Shown: piece after piece, positions 1-9,816 of the stretch
How positions within the stretch are numbered: position 1 is the stretch's first letter
How the letters are laid out: each line of letters starts with the position of its first letter
Assembly: GCF_035222275.1 (NCBI RefSeq)
Contig: NC_085886.1
Span: 682,001-746,000 of the forward strand
DNA length: 64,000 bases
Source: Podospora bellae-mahoneyi
Lineage: Eukaryota > Ascomycota > Sordariomycetes > Sordariales > Podosporaceae
Direction: 5' to 3'
Program-made: the position numbers and the translations under genes
Notes under the pieces: model-generated
The model's database searches: none
Seen by the model: only the letters and a program-made list of their open reading frames with translations
What the model was told of the DNA's origin: nothing

Positions 1-779
1 GTGTGGTTTGACCGAGAGTCTGCTGGAGCCAACGGGTGAAAACCTAAACAGGGTCGCCAAAGTCACCAGTCGCCCGTTCCCCTTCGCCGAAGACACCAAC
101 ACTTGAGCGAAACATTCTAGGGCAATCAACCGTCCTTTGGTCGCGGCGAAAAATATACGTCCCCCTTTTCCACACCCTATCAAAGACACTCAACCACTCA
201 AGCACCAGTGGGCGAGAGAGTTCCCTCAGCCGAGCGTACACCCAGCACCATTCACCACACTCAGCACCATTCACCACAGCCAGCACACCCAGCACACACC
301 CAAGCAGCGCAGCGCAGACACCAGCGACAAACGGGGCTTGGGCTTCCTTCCCTCGCTCCATCTTCGCGCCAACCTGCTTTCAGTCCAAATTCCGGCTTCC
401 ACCTTCTCCATTCCTTCCTCATCAGCATCATTGAGCACCTTCGACGAGAGACACTCGAGACTCGACACTCCAGCCGCCTTGATTTCTATCCTGTCGTCAA
501 TCGGTCGAATGCTGATACCTCCGTGACGGGGCTCCCAACGGCCAGCCAGCGCGCGAGGGCTTCGCCAAAAACCCCGACGTCAGCTAGGAATACCACTCGC
601 CGGTATTCACCCAGCTCGGGACGCAACCCTTTCACTTGGTGTCAAACCTTAACCACCGACTGCCTCCACCTTCCCCGGGTCAGACACGATACGGGACCTT
701 CCTGCCCTCGTCCTCTCCCACACTCTTCCCATTTTCCCAATCCTGCCACCCTCTTTGCAGAGAGTAGCGAAGCAGGACA
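1..779 (+). promoter_or_regulatory. Upstream region and 5' leader of the LAMMER kinase gene
   Basis: This is a C-rich, CA/CAC-rich stretch with no ORF of coding character. An ATG near 508 could open a small upstream ORF before the kinase start at 780. It most likely holds promoter and 5' UTR. No TATA box or clear operator was recognised. Confidence 0.45.
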
Positions 780-3167
780 ATGTCGACTCCGACTACTGCA
801 ACTGCGACGCTCCCTCCCTACAGTCACAGTCACTTTCACTACCCACACCACCACCAGCAGCATAAATCGTTCCCACAACCAAATACCTCTGCCTACCGCT
901 CTACGAACCCGGTGCTTCCTCCTGCCTCCCGTCTCGTTTATCCCTCTACCTCCGGCTACAACACTCACCCGGCGACACCCGCCGCGTCAAATGGAGCGAG
1001 TCTGATGCCCCTGGAGCCATCGAGACACCACCCACACGACTCGGCCGACTTGGCCTCCCATCGCTCGGAATCGCTCTACTCAACCATGCCGGCAAACTCG
1101 CAGTCAAGCCGAACCCAAGTGGTGACCAACCCGCCGCCGTCGTCGTCAAAAAAGAGACAGAGAGATGTCGATTGGAATGATTTCTACAAAAATGGCCTGC
1201 CGACCGAAATCATCGTCATTGATGACTCCCCTGAGCCTGAGGAGCCGGCAACGTCCAAGAACCTGACCAACGGACATTCCTATGCCAGCGGCCCGACCGA
1301 TGCTTCGGTCGCCCCTCCGGCCAAGAGGAGGAGAAAAGAGACTGATGCGGCACCTTACGACCCTGTTCATCATATCGCATCACACACCCACACTCCTCGC
1401 CAGTATGGGTCGCCAAGCAAATCGACAACGTCAAGTGGCCGTACCAACTCTGCCAATCATACCACGGCCGCTACCTCACTTGGCTCACTTTCATCAAACG
1501 GTCAGTATGACCACGAGTTGCAGCAGGCGAGCCAGGGCCAGAAGCGGAAAAGAACCCGGGCACAGACGAACAGCGAGGCGAAGCGTCGCGAGGCTCTGGT
1601 CACAGATGCTTTTGCCAGCTACATTCCTCCTCGGCAGCCCATTAAGAAGTCCCGAGATGTCCCGGTCCAGATCATCACTGATGTGAGCCATTTCCATCAC
1701 GGTGCCATTGTGAATAGCTACACTAACCACCAATGCTAGCCTCCGCACATGCAGATCTCGCGGGTCGACGATGACGAAGGTCACTACATTGTTGTGCCGG
1801 ACAATCCATTGACTGAGCGATGTAAGTTGTTGCTCAATTATGATGAAGGCCTCGGGCATCCTGTTGACGCGAGTCTGAAACAGATCAAATGGTCAAGCTG
1901 CTTGGACAAGGCACGTTCGGCAAAGTCGTCCAAGCCAAGGACAGGCAGCGTCCAGGGAAGTTGGTCGCCATCAAGATCATTCGCTCGGTGCAAAAGTACC
2001 GCGAAGCCAGCAAGATTGAGCTCCGAGTCCTGGAAACGCTCAAGGCCAACGACCCGGAGAATCGCAACAGGTGCATTCACCTCCGAGACTGCTTCGACTA
2101 CCGCGGCCACATCTGCATCGTTATGGACCTGTTGGGTCAGAGCGTGTTCGACTTTCTTAAGAGCAATAATTTCGTCCCCTTTCCCAACAGCCAGATTCAG
2201 AGCTTCGCCCGCCAGCTGTTTACCAGCGTAGCCTGTGCGTACCGTTTTCTGGCCAAACACCACGGGATTTGTGTTGCTGACTCTTTCTTTTCGCAGTCTT
2301 GCATGATCTCAACTTGATCCACACGGATTTGAAGCCCGAGAATATCTTGCTTTGTCATAACGAGTACCAGACGTTCACGTACAACCGCAAGATTCCATCC
2401 TCGAGCAGCAATGTTGCCCGCCAGGCCACACAAAGAAGAGTATTGTTGGACACCGAGATCCGGTTGATTGACTTTGGGTCTGCAACATTTCAGGACGAAT
2501 ATCACTCGTCCGTTGTGTCAACTCGGCATTACCGTGCACCCGAAATCATTCTTGGTCTTGGCTGGTCTTTCCCCTGCGACATTTGGAGCATTGGATGCAT
2601 TCTCGTCGAGTTCTTCACCGGAGATGCCCTTTTCCAGACACACGATAACCTCGAGCATCTGGCCATGATGCAGGCGGTGGTGGACGCCAATATCGACACT
2701 CACCTTGTCCAGTCTGTTAACCGCCAGCCACGCAATGGCACCAACCCAGCATCCAGGTAAGATTCTCGGAAGACGCTCTTCGCTGGAGCAGCACAACTGA
2801 CAGCACAATAGGTACTTCAAGCGGAACAAGCTGGATTACCCGACAGCAGATACCACAAGACAGTCGAAGAGATTTGTCAGAGCAATGAAGACACTTCCGG
2901 TTTGTGTTTTGTTGTGTGGACCCATCTATGACGAGTCTGCTAACCCTGTTGCAGGAGATCATTCCGCCGAACAACAAGTTCCTGAAAGAGTTCTTGGCCC
3001 TTTTACAAAAGATCTTTGTCTACGACCCTGCCAAACGGATAACGGCCAAGGAGGCTCTGAGCCATCCCTGGTTCCAGGAACACGCTTACCCCGACGACGG
3101 AACCGAGGCTGCTCGCATTCGCGCCGAAAAGCAGAGACTCAACGAACTGTCGGCCATTGCGCCATGA
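780..3167 (+). CDS. lkh1: LAMMER/CLK-family dual-specificity protein kinase
   Basis: Homolog of S. pombe Lkh1, yeast Kns1 and metazoan CLK kinases, which phosphorylate SR-type splicing factors and transcriptional regulators. Exons: 780-1682, 1755-1821, 1884-2234, 2297-2756, 2812-2899, 2955-3167, giving about 693 residues. The first 300 residues are disordered (His/Ser/Pro-rich, basic patches KKRQR and KRRRK). The kinase domain follows: glycine loop [10 protein letters not shown] (about 329-338), VAIKIIR with the ATP-binding Lys, catalytic IHTDLKPEN (about 448-456), [16 protein letters not shown], and HPWF near the end. The LAMMER signature reads EHLAMMQ (about 560) instead of EHLAMMER. The second exon can also start at 1740, because two in-phase acceptors lie 15 nt apart. 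Family assignment is firm; targets here are inferred. Confidence 0.93.
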
Positions 3168-4104
3168 TGAGCAGAACGTAGGCAGCCACCCACGCTGCGC
3201 CAGAGAAGCTTTAAGCAATTTGTCGCTGGACGTCGACATGAAAGAAACGAAGAAGGTCGCGACAAGTGACGGGCAGTCTAGGTGATGATTTCAGCGTCCG
3301 AGGCGAGCATCTCGTGTCAAACCCGGGCACATACAGCATACATCAGCAAGTGCCATGGCTCGGTGTATCGTCATCCACGGTTGTGGGTTTTTGGTCCGCA
3401 TTTACTGTGCGGTGGTGATTGCACACCTTTTGGTCTGCAAATGAGATATGAAGACTGGTGTTGGGGGTGGGAGGGTTTTTGGGGGAGTTGTAGGCTGGTT
3501 CATTTTGGCATGGTTTTATTGGCCTTTCTTTTCTGGGATGTGTGGTATAATGTGTTGAGGTTCGGGAGGGACTGGAGTGCTGCTCGGATCTCATAGAGGG
3601 AACTTGTTTCACGGGTGTTCATGGGGTGCCTGCAACATCATGGTGGCTGGCGACAGATGAAGGCTTGCCCGCTCGCTCTGTTTGAAATGGTGATTTCATA
3701 TCTGTGCTGTCGTCCCCCGCAGTGCAACATGGTCAGAAAGGCTTGATTGGTTTTGGTTCATTTGACACAAAGTATACCCTCGACTATGCACCGGCAGTCG
3801 TTATGGATGTATCTAGGATCTGATGGAGGTTTTAAATGTGCGTTGCTCCCGCTCTCACCTCTGTTGGTGTTTTGTGATTCAATCTTTGCTAACATCATGG
3901 AGCTTTTAGCGTTATTCGGCATCTTACTACATACGTTGCTTCAACCCATAAGCGTGCGATTCACCAACGATATGATATCTATCATATACAACTGCCACGC
4001 CTGAAGGGTTGGTCGGGAATAATGGGCAAGGCAACAGCAACATGGATGGGTGTCTTGCTGGGTGGCTATATAGATAGCAGACAAATGTTTTATTGGGGTG
4101 GTTG

Positions 4105-4156
<52 letters not shown>

Positions 4157-4515
4157 TGTTGTCAGTGTGTGTCTGGAATAAAGACAGAAGAAAAAGGACT
4201 ATGGACTGGGTTCCTTTGTGACGATAAGGGGGTTTTGTTGATTGAGCTAGGGGGTATTGTCATAGTCCTTATGGGAAAGGGCTCGCGGTGATGGTCTTGT
4301 TGCTTCTAGCTGGTACTGGTCGATCTCGTTGCGCGTTTTATCATCGTTCTGCGAGCGGAATATCGAAATCATCATCATCATCAAGCAAGCAAGCAAGCGA
4401 GCAATTCAGAAAAATCGATCTCCGTCTCTCGCCTCGTCCCCTTAGACATCAACGGCATCGAATCGAATCGCCAGCCCGTTGAGTGATTGATTACAGATTA
4501 AGTATCCAGAAGAGC
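3168..4515 (+). other. Intergenic/3' UTR stretch with a (GT)23 microsatellite
   Basis: No gene is supported between the kinase stop and the next ATG at 4516. The kinase 3' UTR presumably occupies the first part. The strand is G/T-rich from about 3450 and carries a long GT repeat at 4109-4154 and a short GCAA run near 4384-4400. Confidence 0.6.
4109..4154. repeat. (GT)23 dinucleotide microsatellite
   Basis: Forty-six consecutive bases of perfect GT repeat, in the non-coding interval between two + strand genes. Expected to be length-polymorphic. Confidence 0.97.
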
Positions 4516-6099
4516 ATGACCACCACCCCGTCGCCTCTACTCGCCATACGGAGCAGCTCCCTCCAGATGCTCGCCTCGTTGCTCCGTCTCCCGCCCGAGA
4601 TGATGATTGGGGGGGTAACCACGAGGGAGATGCCTGCCCAATGGCTCGCGGAGCAGAAGCAGGTGGTTGACTCGGGGGTTTTGCCTTTCGAGGTGCTGGC
4701 GAAACCCACCACCACCGCGAGGGAAGTGTCGTCGTCGTCCAGGTGGAGGAGGGTTGTTGCTCCGTTCTTGCTTACCGGCAGTCGTCAACGGGGGTTGTGT
4801 CAAGCCCATGGTGGTCTCGATTATGATCTTGTCAGGGAGGTTTATGGCTTGGTTAGGAAGGAGGTCGTTGATGGCGGGGAGGGGGTGAGGTCTTGGTTGA
4901 GGTTTATTTCTCGGCGTCGAGAGGAATATAAACGGGATGATTGGAGGGATGTGAGAGGGTTTGTTGAGGATATGGCGGGGGTGGTTGTGTTGATGGAGGG
5001 GTTTGAGGTGGGTGACGGGGTGGATGAGGAGCGGTGGGAGGGGTATTTTGGAAGGGGGGTACGGATGGAAGATGTGAAAGAAAGGTTCGGGACGGGGTGG
5101 GAGAGGGTGGGAAGTGGGTGTTTGGCTTGTGTTTTGGGGGTTATTGGCGGGAGGAAGGAGGTGGTTGTTGGGTTGAGGGGGAGTTGCTTATCGCGGGCGA
5201 AGAGGAGGACGCCGAGGCTGGAGGGACGGTGGTTGGGGGGGTGGATGGATGGGGAGATGGTGAGGGAGAGTGAGGTGCTGGCGGGGAGGTTGAGGGTTGT
5301 GAGGAGGCTGCAGGAGGGGAGGTCTGGGGGAGAGGGGGTGGGTATGGATTTTGTGAGGGGGGTTGAGGAGGTGAGGTTGGCTGACGATGCTGGTCACCGA
5401 ACTGGTGGCAATGCGATATATGAGGGTGAGGGCAGCAGGCAACTCAGCACCAACAACCCGTACAGACCTACTGACCCTAAAAGCCCATCACCACCGGTAC
5501 CACCACCACAAGAACCATTCGGCGGGTTCGACGGCGCCTTCGATTCCGACGATGACCACTACCAACAAATCCTCAACACCCTCGTTCCCCCCGGCAATCA
5601 GATCCAAAATCCCATACCACCACCAACACCCCCATCCATGAGTGACTCTAGAGACTATCACCCCCCTCGCCAAAGCTGGACAGCCCCCATACCCCCCCTT
5701 TCCCTCCCTCGCCGCTGCCCCTCACCCCATCATTCTCACCCTCCTGCAAACTTGAATCCCCAAGTTCACACCGCCATCATCCCACCCCCCTCCTCAAGCT
5801 ACTACGCCGACGAAATCCTCAACCATTATCAGGATTATCAGGATCACAAACCGTCAGCCAGAACAAGATCCAGCACCATCTTCTCTGGGAGACCCCGGCC
5901 AGAAGAATACGACAGCTTGGTTGCCATGGACAACGATGAAGCGGCTTTGTTGTGTCGCCGTGAACATCAGAAACGTTTGGACGAATGCTACAGTGAGAAG
6001 AGTACAAAGGCGAGGCTGAAAAGGGGGCTCGAAAGGGGCAGGAGCAGTCCAGGAAGTGATGGGGGCAGGACAGAGTGGGGTGATTTCTGTCGGTTTTGA
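4516..6099 (+). CDS. Uncharacterised fungal protein, single exon
   Basis: A 527-residue protein from the first ATG in the frame (4516); the frame is open slightly further upstream but only from non-ATG codons. No known domain was recognised. Residues about 1-300 look folded, mainly helical and Arg/Glu/Gly-rich, with a Cys/Gly hydrophobic patch GCLACVLGVIGG near 210. Residues about 310-450 are Pro/Ser-rich and disordered. The last 80 are basic and end in WGDFCRF. The coding strand changes abruptly from G-rich (4830-5390) to C-rich (5450-5800). It lies tail to tail with TRZ1, 218 bp away. Length and continuous frame support a real gene, but no function is proposed. Confidence 0.72.
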   Translation: MTTTPSPLLAIRSSSLQMLASLLRLPPEMMIGGVTTREMPAQWLAEQKQVVDSGVLPFEVLAKPTTTAREVSSSSRWRRVVAPFLLTGSRQRGLCQAHGGLDYDLVREVYGLVRKEVVDGGEGVRSWLRFISRRREEYKRDDWRDVRGFVEDMAGVVVLMEGFEVGDGVDEERWEGYFGRGVRMEDVKERFGTGWERVGSGCLACVLGVIGGRKEVVVGLRGSCLSRAKRRTPRLEGRWLGGWMDGEMVRESEVLAGRLRVVRRLQEGRSGGEGVGMDFVRGVEEVRLADDAGHRTGGNAIYEGEGSRQLSTNNPYRPTDPKSPSPPVPPPQEPFGGFDGAFDSDDDHYQQILNTLVPPGNQIQNPIPPPTPPSMSDSRDYHPPRQSWTAPIPPLSLPRRCPSPHHSHPPANLNPQVHTAIIPPPSSSYYADEILNHYQDYQDHKPSARTRSSTIFSGRPRPEEYDSLVAMDNDEAALLCRREHQKRLDECYSEKSTKARLKRGLERGRSSPGSDGGRTEWGDFCRF

Positions 6100-6317
6100 G
6101 CAAGCGGGAATTGTGTTGTGAGAATAGTGGCATCATTTATTTCACTTGTGAATAGCATAATTATGTGAGGGCTGTGGTAAAATAGTTGTTTAACTTGATA
6201 TGCATTGATACATGTGCTGCGTTGATGATGTCCGGAACAAAGTACTCGAGATATAGGCCTCTAAATATCCTGAATGCAGGTCCCTCTAAAGATGGCTGTC
6301 TATGGCATGCTCATCAT

Positions 6318-9300
6318 CTATGTCATGACGACATCCTCTGACTCTTTCACTTCAAGCTTTTCAACACCCTCTTGAGTTTTGACTTCCTCTGACTTTGCGT
6401 CACCCTCAGAGCTGGTCACCTCCTTGGGTTTCTCCTCAGGCTTCTCTGTACCTTCTGGCTTCTCACCACCCTCACCCTCCTTCACCACCTCCGCCACCTT
6501 CCCCCTATTCTTCCCCTTCCCCTTCTTCTGCTCCATCGCAGCCTTGGCATGCTCCAGCTTCTTCTTCTGCTTCTCCGCCTTCTTCCTCTCCTGCTCCTTC
6601 TTTTTCTCAGCCTTCTTTGCCGCCTCCTCCCCACCCTCCTCCCCTTCTTCCCCATCCTCCCCCTCCTTCTCCTTCATCTCCTCCTCCAACAACTTCTTAA
6701 TCGCAGGAATAAACTCCTCCGCCTGCTTAAACTCCCCCAGCTTCACCCTCATATGATCAAACGCGTACAGCACCGCCGTGCCCTTCCCCAACTCCACCTT
6801 CTCCCCCTCCCCTTCAGGAGCAGGCAGCTTCGGGTACCGCTGGCTAAAATGCGTGAGCAAGATCCTTCTCGCGCCCATATCCCTCCCCACCGCGAGCGCC
6901 TCGCTGATGGTGGAGTGTTTCTTCGCCACGGCATCCCCTTTGAGCCCGTCTTCAAAGGTGCACTCGTGCAGCAGCAAATGTGCGCCCTTTCCTAGCTCCG
7001 CGAATTTCTTAGACGGGCGGCAGTCTCCAGAGTAGGCGATCTTCAGGCCAGAGGGGGCAAAGGTCATGACGATGGCGGTGGCATTTTGGCAGTGGTCTAC
7101 CCAACAGATCTCCACCTTTGGGAAACGTTCCTGCATGGTATTGCACTCCGACTGGTTCAAGGTGGGCGGAAATTTCCAGCCCAAATCGGCGTTGGGCTGC
7201 CCCCCACGGTAGGGAACGATGCCGACTACGCGGTCCAGACCCAGAGGCTCGACGCCGTCGTACTCGAGCATCCAGGAGTGGAACCCTCCGGTGGCGATGA
7301 CACCGAGTAAAGCGTCGGTTCCGGCGGTCACCTTGTTCCATCGGGCCATCATGCTGGCGGTGCCAAAGTGGTGGTCGGCGTGGAGGTGGCTGATGTAAAT
7401 GGCGCGGAGGTCTTTGAGGACCTCGTCTGTGCCTTCGTTACCATACAAACGGCGGAGTTGGCCAAGTGTGTTCTCTCCGCAGTCGAACAGGTAGCTGCCG
7501 TGGCCGGGGACACGGATGAGCGTGGCAGAGACGTTGCGGTACTTGGACGGCAAGGCAGAGCCGGTACCCAGCGGGATGATCTCTGTGTCACGGTTGGGGA
7601 TATCCTTCTGGGATTCCTCAACTTCGACAAGGAAGGCCGGGTCGGCAATCTTCTTGCTCGCCTCTCTTGCCATCTCTACCACCTCGCTGTGCTGTCCAAC
7701 CAATGCCTTGAGGGTGCCTATTGGGTCGATAGGGGAAACCAAAAACTCTGAAGAAGGCCCTGGCTTGGGATGCAAGTTGATTCTGGCGCCAGCCGCGCCA
7801 ACATCGCCCGCATCCACAGGGGCAAGCGGCCGGCTGTCGAACTTCAGTAGAGGGAACCGATCGGGGTCAATGAAATTCAGCTTGAGCGTCTTGTCGGCTG
7901 GATCCTGCAGCGCCAATGTGTTTGGGCAAACATCCTGGCCGAGCAGAACATGCTGTACCGAAGGAAACTTCTTCATGAACTCAACGAGCCTCTCATCACG
8001 GTAAGCGCTGAACTGCTCCGACGAGATCCAATACATCACGTCAATCCCGCTCATAAGCGCCGAATCCGACCACTCTGGACGAGCGAGGAAGCTGTTCACC
8101 ATGTCTTCGGCTGGTATGTCGATCACGGCAAGGCCTCGCCCCGCGACAGTAGGCTCCATGACCATGTCAGGAGTCACCACTGTGCCATTCTCGAGCGTGA
8201 TAGTTTCTCCATCGATCAACTTTTTGAAGTCAAACTTTGAAACACCAAGCTTGTTAGCTTCCTCGGGCTTGAACTTGCCACGTCGTGGGTGGCACTTGGC
8301 GATATAACACAGCGACTCGTTGGACGGCTTCGTAATGGGGAGCGTCTCAATCTTGGCCGCCGGCCATGGCGAACGGATCAAGACCCTAATATCTGGCAAC
8401 TTTTCAGTGTTGCCAGGACGAGGCCCCTTGTACTCCTCGATCATACCGCCTTCGGAACGGAAAAAGATCTTGGCCAATGGGTCGGCATCGCGCAGGTTCA
8501 CCTCGTGCAGGGTATCAAGACTCCACGTCGAAGAAAACATGCCCGCAACGGCAGCCTGTCTGATGTGCTGAGCCTCCGCATCCGAAAGCTCAGCCTGCTC
8601 TGTAACTGCCGTTTCGGCCTCTTCTTCCCCCTCCTCCAAGTCGCTGTGTTTGCGTTTTCTAGACCCTGGACGACTGGCGCTTGAATTCGAGGTTATTGGT
8701 AGGTGCCAGATACGGACGAGATCATCCTCAAAGTCGGGGATGGCACGGTCGTTTCTCTGAGACGGCGAATCGGTTCGGATCTCGTTTAGACTAAGGGGAA
8801 TGCCCTTGCGGAAGATAAACCGTCTGGTAGTAGCCAAAGAATGTACCAAGTTCCTACCTCCGTAAATATGAAGGTCGTCGTCGATATCCCTGTCCTTCGA
8901 CTTCAACCCCTTCGCTTCCCGCACGGCAAGCTCGTCGGCACGAGCAGCCTTTGCTCCTGCCACAACGTCGGCCAGAGTCAACATCAAGCCCGGCAACCCT
9001 CCCGTCGTGCTCCAGTCGACCGTGCCCGTGACAAAGATGTTATGGATCTTCGCCATCGCAACCTTCCTCTGCACCATCGCCCTCTGTGTTCCCTCGGCCA
9101 TGCGCCCAAAGAGATAACGGCGCCGGTCGAAATGCAGCAGCACACACGCCCCCGGCGTGTCAGCCGTGGGGGTGGTGACCACCTGGGTGTAGGAAGTCAT
9201 CGTCTGGGCGTTGCCCTGGTTCTTTTCCGGGGCGACGGCCTTGTTTATCGTCGTGATTGTCGGGTTTAGCTCTCGAGGAATGTTCAACACAGCTCGGAGC

Positions 9301-9509
9301 GTGTGTCCTCTTGGTGACCGGCCTGGATACGGAAACCAAACCGAGGTGCCGTCCGACAAGAGCTTGGGTATGTGGTGTCGGGTAATGACACCAATGTAGG
9401 AAGGAAAGCCAGGCGGAACCTTCTTCGTTCGTAGAGCAAGTTTCGAGGGGTGGCTCTTTAAAGATGGTCGAGCAATCTTGAGGCGGCTTGGGAGGCGCAA
9501 GCGGTTCAT
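6318..9509 (-). CDS. TRZ1: Long-form tRNase Z (tRNA 3'-end endonuclease)
   Basis: Endonuclease (ELAC2/Trz1 type) that removes 3' trailers from pre-tRNAs in nucleus and mitochondria. Single exon, 1063 residues. The N-terminal half is the degenerate metallo-beta-lactamase half of long tRNase Z, with VTGTVDWSTTGGLPGL near 160-175. The C-terminal half has the LGTGSALPSKYRNVS motif, the zinc site SHLHADHH (H708, H710, D712, H713), then GDCRPS, LLHECTFED and LTHFSQRY. The first 100 residues are rich in Arg/Lys/Ser and lack acids, like a mitochondrial presequence. A second in-frame Met (104, base 9200) could give a nuclear form. The last 130 residues are Lys/Glu repeats. APP1 lies upstream on the same strand. 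Confidence 0.95.
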   Translation of the reverse strand: MNRLRLPSRLKIARPSLKSHPSKLALRTKKVPPGFPSYIGVITRHHIPKLLSDGTSVWFPYPGRSPRGHTLRAVLNIPRELNPTITTINKAVAPEKNQGNAQTMTSYTQVVTTPTADTPGACVLLHFDRRRYLFGRMAEGTQRAMVQRKVAMAKIHNIFVTGTVDWSTTGGLPGLMLTLADVVAGAKAARADELAVREAKGLKSKDRDIDDDLHIYGGRNLVHSLATTRRFIFRKGIPLSLNEIRTDSPSQRNDRAIPDFEDDLVRIWHLPITSNSSASRPGSRKRKHSDLEEGEEEAETAVTEQAELSDAEAQHIRQAAVAGMFSSTWSLDTLHEVNLRDADPLAKIFFRSEGGMIEEYKGPRPGNTEKLPDIRVLIRSPWPAAKIETLPITKPSNESLCYIAKCHPRRGKFKPEEANKLGVSKFDFKKLIDGETITLENGTVVTPDMVMEPTVAGRGLAVIDIPAEDMVNSFLARPEWSDSALMSGIDVMYWISSEQFSAYRDERLVEFMKKFPSVQHVLLGQDVCPNTLALQDPADKTLKLNFIDPDRFPLLKFDSRPLAPVDAGDVGAAGARINLHPKPGPSSEFLVSPIDPIGTLKALVGQHSEVVEMAREASKKIADPAFLVEVEESQKDIPNRDTEIIPLGTGSALPSKYRNVSATLIRVPGHGSYLFDCGENTLGQLRRLYGNEGTDEVLKDLRAIYISHLHADHHFGTASMMARWNKVTAGTDALLGVIATGGFHSWMLEYDGVEPLGLDRVVGIVPYRGGQPNADLGWKFPPTLNQSECNTMQERFPKVEICWVDHCQNATAIVMTFAPSGLKIAYSGDCRPSKKFAELGKGAHLLLHECTFEDGLKGDAVAKKHSTISEALAVGRDMGARRILLTHFSQRYPKLPAPEGEGEKVELGKGTAVLYAFDHMRVKLGEFKQAEEFIPAIKKLLEEEMKEKEGEDGEEGEEGGEEAAKKAEKKKEQERKKAEKQKKKLEHAKAAMEQKKGKGKNRGKVAEVVKEGEGGEKPEGTEKPEEKPKEVTSSEGDAKSEEVKTQEGVEKLEVKESEDVVMT

Positions 9510-9816
9510 TGGGTCATGCCCGCGGCGCTATCCGACCAGGATCTGTTCATAATCGGGTTGAGCGCGGGTGCCTGTTGGCCGGTGAGTCAAGGACCGAAGC
9601 CGACGTATGGGAGTTGTGGTTATGGCGGGGCTGCCTGTCGCCCTTCAAACGATTGTTCAAGACCAGGCGCATTTTCTCTTTCTGCCGCTCCACCAAAGAT
9701 TCACTATTTTAAAGTGGGGCAAACAAGATAGAATAAGGAAGGCGGTGTGTCAAGAGGGTTAGGGTTGTCTATCCAAAATATGTAGATTCATGGTCTCATC
9801 ATTCATCACAACACCC
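9510..9816 (-). promoter_or_regulatory. Short APP1-TRZ1 intergenic region
   Basis: This 307-bp interval separates the APP1 stop from the TRZ1 start on the - strand. It must hold the APP1 3' UTR and the TRZ1 promoter. No recognisable site was seen. Confidence 0.4.
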
